A DNA stretch of 21,179 nucleotides from an uncultured Muribaculaceae bacterium (GTDB lineage: Bacteria > Bacteroidota > Bacteroidia > Bacteroidales > Muribaculaceae). The notes beneath the pieces are model-generated. The model saw only the letters and a list, made by a program, of their open reading frames with translations. It ran no database searches and had not been told where the DNA came from. The stretch spans positions 9,867 to 31,045 of the forward strand of contig CAJTMY010000032.1 in NCBI GenBank assembly GCA_910577355.1, given 5' to 3'. The stretch's first letter is position 1, and every line of letters begins with the position of its first letter. The position numbers and the translations under genes are program-made. Below are positions 6,646 through 14,402 of this stretch, piece by piece.

Positions 6646-8127
6646 ATGGCAATAGAACTCCAACACCTGACAAAGCGTCAGGAAAATTATTCGCAATGGT
6701 ACAACGAGCTGGTTGTGAAGGCTGATCTGGCCGAGCAGTCGGCTGTACGCGGCTGTATGGTAATAAAGCCTTACGGATATGCAATATGGGAAAAGATGCA
6801 GCAGACTCTCGACAAGATGTTCAAACAGACAGGTGTGCAGAACGCATACTTTCCGTTGCTCATCCCAAAATCGTTCCTTTGCCGTGAGGCCGAGCATGTC
6901 GAAGGCTTTGCCAAGGAATGTGCTGTGGTGACTCACTATCGCCTTAAAAATGATCCGGATGGCAAAGGGGTGGTGGTCGATCCTGAGGCCAGACTTGAAG
7001 AAGAACTTATTGTGCGTCCCACTTCCGAGACTATTATATGGGGTACGTACAAGAACTGGATCCACTCGTACCGCGACCTCCCGGTTATCTGTAATCAATG
7101 GTGCAATGTGATGCGTTGGGAAATGCGTACCCGTATGTTCCTGCGCACCGCCGAATTCCTGTGGCAGGAAGGCCATTGCGCTCATGCCACAGCCGAGGAA
7201 AGCGAAGCCCGTACCGTGCAGATGATAAATCTTTATGCCGAGTTTGCCCGCAAATACATGGGCCTTCCTGTGGTGATAGGAGTCAAGACCGAGACCGAGC
7301 GTTTTGCCGGTGCCCTCAACACCTACACCATCGAGGCCATGATGCAGGACGGTAAGGCTCTGCAATCCGGCACCTCGCACAATCTGGGGCAGAATTTTGC
7401 AAAAGCGTTTGATGTGACATTCGTCAACAAGGAAAATAAGCCCGAATATGTATGGGCCAATTCCTGGGGCGTTTCGACCCGACTCATGGGCGCGCTTATT
7501 ATGGCTCACTCCGACGACAACGGTCTTGTGCTGCCCCCGCATCTCGCTCCTATACAGGTTGTCATTGTGCCTATTTTCAAGAATGCCGAACAGCTTGCGC
7601 AGATCACCTCGGCCGTCACACCGCTTATCGAGCAACTCGCACAGCTCGGCATCAGCGTCAAGTATGACGATGACGACAAGCGCCGTCCCGGCTTCAAATT
7701 CGCCGACTACGAACTGAAGGGTGTGCCGGTGCGTCTTGCCGTCGGAGCAAGAGATCTCGAGAAAGGTACGGTCGAGGTGATGCGCCGCGACACTCTCGAG
7801 AAGTCGGAGATGCAGATTGCAGGACTCCCCGAAGCTGTACGTGATCTACTTGAGGAAATTCAGGAGAACATCTATCAGAAAGCGTTGAAAATGCGCGACC
7901 AACGCATATATAAAGTGGATTCTTATGATGAGTTCAAGCAGCGAATCGAGGACGGCGGCTTCTTCCTGTGCCATTGGGACGGGACTGCCGAAACCGAGGA
8001 GCGCATCAAGGCCGAGACAAAGGCTACTATACGCTGCATACCTCTCGACGGCGAGGAGGAAGAAGGCCTATGTATGGTAACCGGCAAGCCGTCAAAGCGT
8101 CGTGTGATTATTGCCCGTGCATATTGA
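6646..8127 (+). CDS. proS: Proline--tRNA ligase, archaeal/eukaryotic type
   Basis: This enzyme charges tRNA-Pro with proline in the cytoplasm. At 493 aa, without the roughly 180-residue editing insert of the bacterial-type enzyme, it is the short archaeal/eukaryotic form common in Bacteroidota. Class II motifs are clear: RPTSET (124-129), motif 2 RTRMFLRTAEFLWQEGH (161-177) and motif 3 beginning WGVSTRLMGALIM at 274. An anticodon-binding domain follows (VVIVPIFKN onward), then a C-terminal domain with a few cysteines and the conserved C-terminal tyrosine (ARAY). The start at 6646 agrees with MAIELQHLTKRQENYSQWY. A -7 box lies 22 bp upstream, so it can be transcribed on its own. Confidence 0.97.
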   Translation: MAIELQHLTKRQENYSQWYNELVVKADLAEQSAVRGCMVIKPYGYAIWEKMQQTLDKMFKQTGVQNAYFPLLIPKSFLCREAEHVEGFAKECAVVTHYRLKNDPDGKGVVVDPEARLEEELIVRPTSETIIWGTYKNWIHSYRDLPVICNQWCNVMRWEMRTRMFLRTAEFLWQEGHCAHATAEESEARTVQMINLYAEFARKYMGLPVVIGVKTETERFAGALNTYTIEAMMQDGKALQSGTSHNLGQNFAKAFDVTFVNKENKPEYVWANSWGVSTRLMGALIMAHSDDNGLVLPPHLAPIQVVIVPIFKNAEQLAQITSAVTPLIEQLAQLGISVKYDDDDKRRPGFKFADYELKGVPVRLAVGARDLEKGTVEVMRRDTLEKSEMQIAGLPEAVRDLLEEIQENIYQKALKMRDQRIYKVDSYDEFKQRIEDGGFFLCHWDGTAETEERIKAETKATIRCIPLDGEEEEGLCMVTGKPSKRRVIIARAY

Positions 8128-8160
8128 ACACCTTCTAAAAGCCCTCTAAAATTATAACTT

Positions 8161-9105
8161 ATGTTGCCGCGTCTTGCCATCGTCGTTCCTTGTTATAACG
8201 AGCAGGAAGTTTTACCGTCGACTTTACGTACCCTTACAGCACTGCTGTTGCGTATGGATTCCGACGGCCTTATCGCCCCTGATTCGTATGTGCTGTGTGT
8301 CGACGATGGCAGCCGCGATGACACATGGTCTATAATATGTGGGGCGCACAAAGATAATCCGCTTGTAAAAGGAATATCTTTTGCCCATAATTCAGGACAT
8401 CAGAACGCTCTGATAGCCGGTTTGAACACTGTCATGGATCGATGCGATTGCGCCGTGACCATTGATGCCGATCTGCAGGACGATCCTGAAGCCATAATCA
8501 AGATGGTGAAGGAATTCAGGCAGGGCAGTGAGATCGTGTTTGGCGTGCGTTCGTCGCGTGATTCCGATACATGGTTCAAACGTACATCGGCACGCTGTTT
8601 CTATAAATTGCAAAAGGCTATGGGTGTGGAGACAGTTTACGACCATGCTGATTTCCGACTTATGTCTAACCGTGCTATCCATCTGCTCGGCGAGTATGGC
8701 GAGAGCAATATGTATCTGCGTGGTATAGTGGTTCGTATCGGCCTGCCTACTGCGGTCGTAACTTATCCTCGCACAGCCCGTATGGCCGGAGAGACAAAGT
8801 ATCCGCTGTCCAGGATGCTGTCTTTGTCGATCGACGGAATTACATCGTTTACGGCCAAGCCTATGCGCTATATATTTTACCTCGGATTTATTCTGCTGGT
8901 AATTGATGTCATAGTGGCGATATGGGCGTTGTTGTCATATTCACATGGCCATACGGTATCGGGGTGGACGTCTCTGATACTGTCGGTGTGGTTTCTCGGC
9001 AGTCTGATACTTATGAGCATAGGTGTTGTGGGCGAATATATAGGCAAGATATTTGTTGAAGTGAAGCATCGTCCGCGTTATGCGATACGCGAAGAGCTTT
9101 TCTGA
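8161..9105 (+). CDS. Membrane-anchored GT2 glycosyltransferase (GtrB/DPM1-like)
   Basis: This enzyme probably moves a sugar from a nucleotide donor to a polyprenyl phosphate at the inner leaflet of the inner membrane. The GT-A domain (about 5-230) shows VVPCYNE (8-14), VDDGSRDDT (47-55) and the metal-binding IDADLQDDPE (101-110), followed by YGESNMYLRG and ARMAGETKYPLSRM, which are typical of the GtrB/ArnC/DPM1 group. Two C-terminal membrane helices lie at about 237-260 and 269-291. Length (314 aa) is normal. The ATG at 8161 is 33 bp after proS; no promoter is obvious. The sugar and the final acceptor cannot be told from the sequence. It leads the group with umuDC and the HU genes, a link that looks incidental. 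Confidence 0.9.
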   Translation: MLPRLAIVVPCYNEQEVLPSTLRTLTALLLRMDSDGLIAPDSYVLCVDDGSRDDTWSIICGAHKDNPLVKGISFAHNSGHQNALIAGLNTVMDRCDCAVTIDADLQDDPEAIIKMVKEFRQGSEIVFGVRSSRDSDTWFKRTSARCFYKLQKAMGVETVYDHADFRLMSNRAIHLLGEYGESNMYLRGIVVRIGLPTAVVTYPRTARMAGETKYPLSRMLSLSIDGITSFTAKPMRYIFYLGFILLVIDVIVAIWALLSYSHGHTVSGWTSLILSVWFLGSLILMSIGVVGEYIGKIFVEVKHRPRYAIREELF

Positions 9106-9132
9106 TTTAATTTTCACTTTATCCGATCCACT

Positions 9133-9591
9133 ATGTCAAAGTCTGAATCGGCTCTTGAAATATTTCGTCCGGATACGGCAAGCCGCATGTCTCTGCCATT
9201 TGCGGAGATGGGTGTGCAGGCGGGGTTTCCGTCGCCTGCTCAGGACTATATGTCTGAGTCGATAGATCTGAATCATGAGCTGATAAGGCATCCGGCATCT
9301 ACGTTCTATGCGCGCGTCGAGGGGAACTCAATGATAGATGAAGGGATTGAACCGGGCGACATATTGGTGGTCGACCGTTCGATCGAGCCGGCAGACGGAG
9401 ATCTTGCTGTGTGCTGCCTTGACGGCGATTTCACACTAAAGCGTATAAAACTGCGCCAAGGACAGATCTGGCTTATTCCGTCCAATGAGGCTTTCGACCC
9501 GATTCTTGTGACTCCGACGTGTCGGTTTGAAGTATGGGGAGTGGTGACATATACAATAAAAAAGCATCGCCGTAATCCGAATATTCATTGA
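9133..9591 (+). CDS. umuD: UmuD-type S24 peptidase, polymerase V regulatory subunit
   Basis: A LexA-family self-cleaving protein that becomes the partner of UmuC in translesion polymerase V after RecA-stimulated cleavage. At 152 aa it has UmuD length and no DNA-binding domain. The cleavage site is seen in VQAGFPSPAQDY, with the scissile bond expected at Ala30-Gly31 (E. coli UmuD has Cys-Gly). The catalytic pair is Ser66 (EGNSMID) and Lys103 (FTLKRIKL), 37 residues apart as in E. coli (60 and 97). It is 21 bp upstream of umuC and in the same operon. A TAATTTTC patch at 9108-9115 is one base off a -7 box. No clear SOS operator was found. Confidence 0.93.
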   Translation: MSKSESALEIFRPDTASRMSLPFAEMGVQAGFPSPAQDYMSESIDLNHELIRHPASTFYARVEGNSMIDEGIEPGDILVVDRSIEPADGDLAVCCLDGDFTLKRIKLRQGQIWLIPSNEAFDPILVTPTCRFEVWGVVTYTIKKHRRNPNIH

Positions 9592-9612
9592 TTCTTTTGC
9601 GATATAATAGTC

Positions 9613-10875
9613 ATGCTTGGCCTTATCGACTGCAACAACTTCTTTGTGTCGTGCGAACGGGTGTTCTCTCCTTCGTTGCGTCGGCGCCCGGTTGTGGTTC
9701 TTTCGAATAATGACGGTTGTATTGTCGCTATGTCCAATGAGGCCAAGACAATAGGGCTAAAGCGGGGGATGCCTTATTATCAGATAAAAACTTTTTGTGA
9801 ACGTAACAATGTAGCCGTACTATCGGGCAACCATCGTCTTTACGGCGATATGTCGTCGAGGGTGATGGCGACTTTGGCCTCAATAGTGCCCGAGATTGAG
9901 ATTTATTCCATAGATGAGGCTTTTATAAGTATGGAAGGCCTGAAATATGATGAACTTGCGCCTCTCGGCCGTGAGATAGTGCGAAGGGTGCTCAGAGATA
10001 CGGGAATACCGGCTTCATTGGGCTTGGCATCTACAAAGACATTGGCCAAGGTGGCGGCAAGGTTCGCAAAAAAATATTCAGGCTATCGAGGCTGCTGTAT
10101 TATTCCGGACGATAATGCGCGTCGTAAGGCGTTGGAACTCACTTATATCGGAGATGTATGGGGTATAGGCCGGAAACTTAATAAAAAATTTGTAAATGTC
10201 GGTATTGAAACCGCTTTGCAGTTTGCCGACATGCCACGTACGAATGTCGAACGTATGCTTAATGTGACCGGTCTCAGAGCCTGGCGCGAGCTTAACGGAG
10301 AGCCGTGTATAACTTTTGATATGACGGAGTCGGGCAAGCGGCAGATGTGTTGTTCGCGTTCGTTTGGCACCATGATTACCGATTTTGATCAACTGAGACA
10401 GGCTGTATCGCTTTTTGCCACCATCTTATCGCGTAAACTCCGCGAACAGCATTCTGTTGCTGTATCCATGTCGGTATTCATCCATACAAATGCTTTTCGG
10501 GAGGATATGGCCCAGTATTACAATTCGGCTCACCGCTGCTTTCCTGAGGCTACATCAGATACTATGGATATGACTGCCATGGCTGCGGAATGTCTTAAAT
10601 CGGTGTATCGTAAAGGTTATTCCTATAAAAAAGCCGGAGTCATTATTCCTGAAATAGTCAGTGAAAATGCCGTTAGACGGTCATTGTTCACTGATGCCCA
10701 GATCCGTGTGCGGCGCAACCGTCTTATGGATGTGCTGGATCGTATCAACTCGACTTCCATATCTCATGACACAGTGCATGTTGCCGCCTATGCGCCGGTA
10801 GACGGACTTGTCCGCGGCGAGCATCGTTCGCATCTATATACTACAAAACTTGATGATATAATAACCGTTAAATGA
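9613..10875 (+). CDS. umuC: DNA polymerase V catalytic subunit UmuC (Y family)
   Basis: An error-prone polymerase that copies past damaged bases together with cleaved UmuD. The 420-aa length is typical. The catalytic carboxylates are Asp6 (LIDCNNFFVSCERVF) and Asp101-Glu102 (YSIDEAFIS). The fingers motif VVVLSNNDGCIVAMS follows the first, and a helix-hairpin-helix region surrounds YIGDVWGIGRKL. The C-terminus has the DUF4113 pattern of UmuC (RSHLYTTKLDDI). It is intact and follows umuD by 21 bp. UmuC-type polymerases often travel on mobile elements, but no such element is seen here and composition is like the neighbours. Confidence 0.95.
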   Translation: MLGLIDCNNFFVSCERVFSPSLRRRPVVVLSNNDGCIVAMSNEAKTIGLKRGMPYYQIKTFCERNNVAVLSGNHRLYGDMSSRVMATLASIVPEIEIYSIDEAFISMEGLKYDELAPLGREIVRRVLRDTGIPASLGLASTKTLAKVAARFAKKYSGYRGCCIIPDDNARRKALELTYIGDVWGIGRKLNKKFVNVGIETALQFADMPRTNVERMLNVTGLRAWRELNGEPCITFDMTESGKRQMCCSRSFGTMITDFDQLRQAVSLFATILSRKLREQHSVAVSMSVFIHTNAFREDMAQYYNSAHRCFPEATSDTMDMTAMAAECLKSVYRKGYSYKKAGVIIPEIVSENAVRRSLFTDAQIRVRRNRLMDVLDRINSTSISHDTVHVAAYAPVDGLVRGEHRSHLYTTKLDDIITVK

Positions 10876-10907
10876 ACTAACGGCCCACAACTTGAAATTT
10901 CATAGAA

Positions 10908-11192
10908 ATGGATTCCAAAACACTTGTACAACGTATATCCCGTACGCTTGGCGACGATACCAGACGTACATCGGCGTTGCTCGATGTATTTGCCGGTGTG
11001 TTGCGCACTGCTGCCGTATCGCGTTCGTCGGTAGCGATACCATCGTTCGGTACTTTTATCACCATAAAAGCCGACGAAGAAATAGTTACTGATAGGGTGA
11101 CGGGGCGGCGTATGATGCTTCCGCCGCAGATAACCGTAGAATTCCAACCGGCAGCTATGCTGCGTAAGAAACTTCTTGAAAGCCATGAATGA
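10908..11192 (+). CDS. HU/IHF-family DNA-binding protein
   Basis: A 94-aa nucleoid protein. The N-terminal helical part (TLVQRISRTLGDDTRRTSAL) and the strand-turn with PSFGTFITIKA (about 45-55) are the HU dimer core. The arm region carries GRRMMLPPQITVEF, where the usual GRNPxTG is replaced by a GRRMMLPP version, followed by the helical end PAAMLRKKLL. Members of this family bend and wrap DNA as dimers. The ATG at 10908 is 32 bp after umuC. Its end overlaps the next gene by 8 bp (ATGAATGA), so the two HU-like proteins are translationally coupled and may form heterodimers; that last point is inference. Confidence 0.9.
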   Translation: MDSKTLVQRISRTLGDDTRRTSALLDVFAGVLRTAAVSRSSVAIPSFGTFITIKADEEIVTDRVTGRRMMLPPQITVEFQPAAMLRKKLLESHE

Positions 11193-12324
11193 AACGATTA
11201 ACTTGCCTCGGCTTATTGCTCTCGTTGCCGAAAAAGCAGATGTGCAGCCTGCCGAGGCACGAAAATTCCTGCATGAATTGTTTGCTGCAATAGAATCTGC
11301 TTTGCTTGAAGGAGAAAGTGTCAAGATAAAAGGTGTCGGAGAATTTATACGAGGTGAAGACCCTGAATCACCTGTGCGATTCAAAGCCGATGATGATCTT
11401 GCTGCTATTGCCAATGAGCCTTTTGCTGCATTTGAGGCGGTTGAACTTAATGAGGGTGCGGCCGAAGAGATAATGAAAGTTGAAGCCGCTGCCTCGGCCG
11501 TACCTGTAACATCATCAGCCGAAGAGACAGCGCATGGCGATCTTTCCGAGCCGGAGGCTGTTGATAAACCTAAGCCTGAGATCGCCGATGAAATAATCGA
11601 AGATGCAGATATGTCGACTGAGCCGGATATGGAGAATCCGGATGATGAACCGGCTGATATTGAACCTGACGAGTCGCCGGAAGGGGAATCAACGGATGAA
11701 CTTGAGCCGGAAAAAGAACACCCCGCGAATCCTGTTGAAGAACCAGAAGTATGTCGCCAATCCGGAGAACCAGACGAAGCACAGGAGAGAGTGGTGTATG
11801 TGCAGGCGCAATCAAACCATGGCATGTGGCTTATGCTTGGGATCCTTATAGGGCTTATAGCAGGCCTTGTAGGTGGATACTTCGCCGGTAAATATATGGC
11901 TCAGTACGAGTTGCCGGCCGAAGAGGATCTGGTGTTCGACGAGGATACTCTATCTGTAGTATCGATAGTCAATAGTCCGGCAGATACTGTTATGAATGTT
12001 GATACCATATCTGCAATACAAGAAGTCGCCACGGTTTCCGAACATACCTCCGAGGCACCGGCGCCCAAGAAGTCGGAACCTGTGTATGATACAGTTTCGA
12101 GCAAACGCTATCTGGCGATAATCGCTGGTGAACATTATGGTGTAAAAAACTATTGGATATTCATTTATAACGCCAATCCAAATCTTGGCGACCCTAATAA
12201 GATCGCACCCGGCACTAAAGTACTCGTGCCCGAGAAAGATAGCTTTATGGAGGATTCTAAAGCCGAGACAGATGCCAAGGCCCGCCGTTTGCTAAATGAA
12301 CTCAGTAAAAAATACAAGTTGTAA
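11185..12324 (+). CDS. HU-like domain protein with membrane helix and LysM-like domain
   Basis: A 379-aa protein with an unusual order of parts. Residues 1-85 form an HU/IHF-like domain (ALVAEKADVQPAEARKFLHE, then VKIKGVGEFIRG). Residues 86-205 are an acidic, proline-rich linker. Residues 213-235 are one membrane helix with a glycine-zipper pattern (GILIGLIAGLVGGYFAG). Residues about 300-350 are a LysM-like domain (IIAGEHYGVKNYWIFIYNAN, then IAPGTKVLVP). No signal peptide is present. The expected topology puts HU in the cytoplasm and LysM in the periplasm, so it could link DNA to peptidoglycan. I chose the ATG at 11185 over an in-frame TTG at 11176; it is preceded by GAAAG and overlaps the HU stop. 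Related HU/LysM proteins exist in Bacteroidota, but their job is not known to me. Confidence 0.85.
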   Translation: MNETINLPRLIALVAEKADVQPAEARKFLHELFAAIESALLEGESVKIKGVGEFIRGEDPESPVRFKADDDLAAIANEPFAAFEAVELNEGAAEEIMKVEAAASAVPVTSSAEETAHGDLSEPEAVDKPKPEIADEIIEDADMSTEPDMENPDDEPADIEPDESPEGESTDELEPEKEHPANPVEEPEVCRQSGEPDEAQERVVYVQAQSNHGMWLMLGILIGLIAGLVGGYFAGKYMAQYELPAEEDLVFDEDTLSVVSIVNSPADTVMNVDTISAIQEVATVSEHTSEAPAPKKSEPVYDTVSSKRYLAIIAGEHYGVKNYWIFIYNANPNLGDPNKIAPGTKVLVPEKDSFMEDSKAETDAKARRLLNELSKKYKL

Positions 12325-12417
12325 TGCTAATGCTCGGGGTATACAATAGCCCGATTCTTAGGCCAAAAAATGTTAAGTATAGTATCTGTTAAAGGAATAA
12401 TAGGTAAATTTAACATT

Positions 12418-12431
12418 AGTTGTTAACAGTT
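12418..12431 (+). promoter_or_regulatory. Candidate operator, left half of a GTTAAC-centred pair
   Basis: The 14-mer AGTTGTTAACAGTT is a near-perfect palindrome around GTTAAC. Its reverse complement matches the 14-mer before the moxR-like gene at 12 of 14 bases. It lies just upstream of the -7 box at 12447, where a regulator could act. This is pattern evidence only. Confidence 0.3.
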
Positions 12432-12446
12432 CATCTGTTATATTAG

Positions 12447-12454
12447 TAATTTTG
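12447..12454 (+). promoter_or_regulatory. -7 box of the Bat operon promoter
   Basis: TAATTTTG matches TAnnTTTG, 70 bp before the moxR-like start codon. A TTG at 12420-12422 is 24 bp upstream, a little too far for an ideal -33 element. The 200-bp gap 12325-12524 is AT-rich with repeated TGTTAA/TTAACA words and otherwise appears to hold no gene. Confidence 0.45.
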
Positions 12455-12510
12455 TATCGGTAATAAGGATAGCCCTTTTACGTCTCGACATTAACAAATA
12501 TAACAACAAT

Positions 12511-12524
12511 AACTGTTAACACTT
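12511..12524 (+). promoter_or_regulatory. Candidate operator, right half of a GTTAAC-centred pair
   Basis: AACTGTTAACACTT sits directly against the ATG at 12525, in the ribosome-binding region, 93 bp (centre to centre) from the similar inverted site at 12418. A protein bound here could block expression, or the element could act in the RNA. Chance is not excluded in such AT-rich DNA. Confidence 0.3.
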
Positions 12525-13520
12525 ATGAGTGAATCAGTCAATATTCGCGATCTGAATGCTCTCGTGGCATCCAAAAGCGATTTTGTCAACATCATCACCC
12601 ACGGTATGGATCAGACCATCGTGGGGCAGAAGCACCTTGTGGAATCGCTTCTCATAGCATTGCTTTCAAATGGCCACGTGCTTCTTGAAGGTGTCCCCGG
12701 TCTTGCCAAGACATTGGCAATCAAAACACTCGCCCAGCTTATCGACGCAAAATACAGTCGAATACAGTTTACTCCCGACATGTTGCCTGCCGATGTTGTC
12801 GGCACTATGGTATACAGTGTTAAGAACGAGGCCTTTCAGGTAAAGAAAGGCCCGATATTCGCCAATTTCGTTTTGGCTGATGAAATCAACCGCGCACCTG
12901 CCAAGGTGCAGTCATCCCTGCTTCAGGCCATGCAGGAAAGACAGGTTACCATCGGTGAGACGACATTCTCTCTCGACGATCCTTTTCTTGTGATGGCGAC
13001 ACAGAACCCTATCGAGCAGGAAGGCACTTATCCGTTGCCTGAAGCCCAGGTAGACCGATTCCTTATGAAGGTCGTAATAGGCTATCCGTCAAAAGACGAG
13101 GAAAAAATCATAATAAGACAGAATATATCCAATGAACGCCGCACCGTGCGTCCTCTTCTCAAGCCCGAGGAGATAATCGAGGCGCAGAAGGTCGTCGAAC
13201 AGATATATGTGGATGAAAAGATCGAGCGATATATCGTCGATATTGTGTTCGCCACACGTTTTCCGGCAGATTACGGATTGGATGACCTCACCGGCATAAT
13301 AGCTTTCGGAGCATCGCCCCGTGCGTCCATAAGCCTTGCCCGTGCGGCAAGAGCATATGCCTTCCTTCGCGGCCGCGGATATGTTGTGCCCGAAGATGTA
13401 ATAGCCGTATGTCATGATGTGCTGCGTCACCGCATCGGTGTCACATACGAGGCTGAGGCAAACAACATCACCACCGACGAGATAATCACTGAAATTCTCG
13501 ATAAGGTGCAAGTGCCTTGA
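12525..13520 (+). CDS. moxR: MoxR-family AAA+ ATPase of the Bat operon
   Basis: A cytoplasmic AAA+ ATPase, 331 aa, that in this family works as a chaperone with von Willebrand A proteins. Walker A is GVPGLAKT (56-63), Walker B VLADEINR (116-123) with Asp119-Glu120, and sensor 1 ATQNP (158-162). The lid region contains DIVFATR and GASPRASISLARAARAYA, the MoxR signature. The start at 12525 follows an A/T-rich leader of about 65 nt from the predicted transcription start. It is first in the operon, 6 bp ahead of the DUF58 gene. All catalytic residues I can locate are intact. The substrate is unknown; the downstream VWA proteins are the natural partners. Confidence 0.94.
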   Translation: MSESVNIRDLNALVASKSDFVNIITHGMDQTIVGQKHLVESLLIALLSNGHVLLEGVPGLAKTLAIKTLAQLIDAKYSRIQFTPDMLPADVVGTMVYSVKNEAFQVKKGPIFANFVLADEINRAPAKVQSSLLQAMQERQVTIGETTFSLDDPFLVMATQNPIEQEGTYPLPEAQVDRFLMKVVIGYPSKDEEKIIIRQNISNERRTVRPLLKPEEIIEAQKVVEQIYVDEKIERYIVDIVFATRFPADYGLDDLTGIIAFGASPRASISLARAARAYAFLRGRGYVVPEDVIAVCHDVLRHRIGVTYEAEANNITTDEIITEILDKVQVP

Positions 13521-13526
13521 TAGGAT

Positions 13527-14402
13527 ATGGACGCAAAAGAACTTCTTAAAAGAGTTCGCAAAATTGAGATCAAAACCCGCGGACTCTCGCAAAACATCTT
13601 TGCCGGCGAGTATCACTCGGCCTTCAAGGGTAGGGGAATGATGTTTTCGGAGGTACGCGAATATCAGTACGGCGACGATATCCGTGATATCGACTGGAAC
13701 GTTACGGCCCGTCATAACAAACCGTTTGTCAAGGTATACGAAGAAGAACGCGAACTCACCGTAATGCTTCTTGTCGATATATCCGGCAGCCGTGAATTCG
13801 GAGCAGTAGGAGAGGAAAAGCGCGAGATGATCGCCGAGATCGCAGCCACTCTGGCTTTTTCGGCAAATCAGAATAATGATAAGATCGGCGCGCTGTTTTT
13901 CTCCGACAAGGTGGAAAAATTCATTCCTCCTAAGAAAGGCAAGAAACACATATTGCTGATAATTCGAGAGCTACTCGACTTCAAACCCGAGAGTCGCGGT
14001 ACCGATATCGATATGGCGTTACGATACTTCACAGATGCCATGCGCAAGCGTTCGACAATGTTCGTCATATCCGACTTTATAGACAGTCATGATTATTCGA
14101 AGGCATTGTCACTTGCCCGAAACAAGCACGATGTGATGGCCATACAGGTGTATGACAAGCGAGACGCGCAGCTGCCCGATGTAGGACTTATGCGTGTGAC
14201 CGACCTCGAGACCGGTGCTACACGATGGATTGACACGTCATCGTCAAAAGTACGTAAGATTTATGGAAAGTGGTGGTACGAACGTCAACAGAAGATGTCG
14301 GATGTACTCAAAAAATCGCGCGTCAATTTCACGGGGGTAGCCACCGATGAGGATTATGTGAAGGCTTTGATGGCTTTGTTTAAAAATCGTACTCAAAGAT
14401 GA
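13527..14402 (+). CDS. DUF58 domain protein
   Basis: A 291-aa cytoplasmic protein of the DUF58 family, the standard partner encoded beside MoxR ATPases. The DUF58 core REYQYGDDIRDIDWN lies at 44-58. A degenerate von Willebrand A fold follows, with a metal-binding style DISGS (84-88, Asp-x-Ser-x-Ser). No membrane helix or signal peptide is seen. It begins 6 bp after the ATPase and its stop overlaps the next start (ATGA). It likely connects the ATPase to the membrane VWA proteins; this is inferred from conserved gene order and not visible in the sequence itself. Confidence 0.92.
   Translation: MDAKELLKRVRKIEIKTRGLSQNIFAGEYHSAFKGRGMMFSEVREYQYGDDIRDIDWNVTARHNKPFVKVYEEERELTVMLLVDISGSREFGAVGEEKREMIAEIAATLAFSANQNNDKIGALFFSDKVEKFIPPKKGKKHILLIIRELLDFKPESRGTDIDMALRYFTDAMRKRSTMFVISDFIDSHDYSKALSLARNKHDVMAIQVYDKRDAQLPDVGLMRVTDLETGATRWIDTSSSKVRKIYGKWWYERQQKMSDVLKKSRVNFTGVATDEDYVKALMALFKNRTQR

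Noticed and set aside
6541..7635. Long minus-strand open frame of 364 codons
   Set aside because: It lies antisense to proS and the OmpA-domain gene, has no recognisable family features, and is explained by codon bias of the real genes.
11176..11184. TTG start for the HU-LysM protein
   Set aside because: The ATG at 11185 has a better leader (GAAAG) and the HU-like domain starts normally there; the TTG would only add three residues.
10788..11825. Minus-strand open frame of 345 codons, very Ser/Gly-rich
   Set aside because: The Ser-rich product is the mirror of the acidic linker codons of the HU-LysM gene. No promoter or start context supports it.
12325..12356. Possible terminator TCGGG...CCCGA after the HU-LysM gene
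   Set aside because: The stem is only 5 bp with an 11-nt loop and no real U-run; too weak to list as a feature.
13089..13949. Minus-strand open frame of 286 codons
   Set aside because: It is antisense to the moxR-like and DUF58 genes, both of which have clear catalytic or family motifs.
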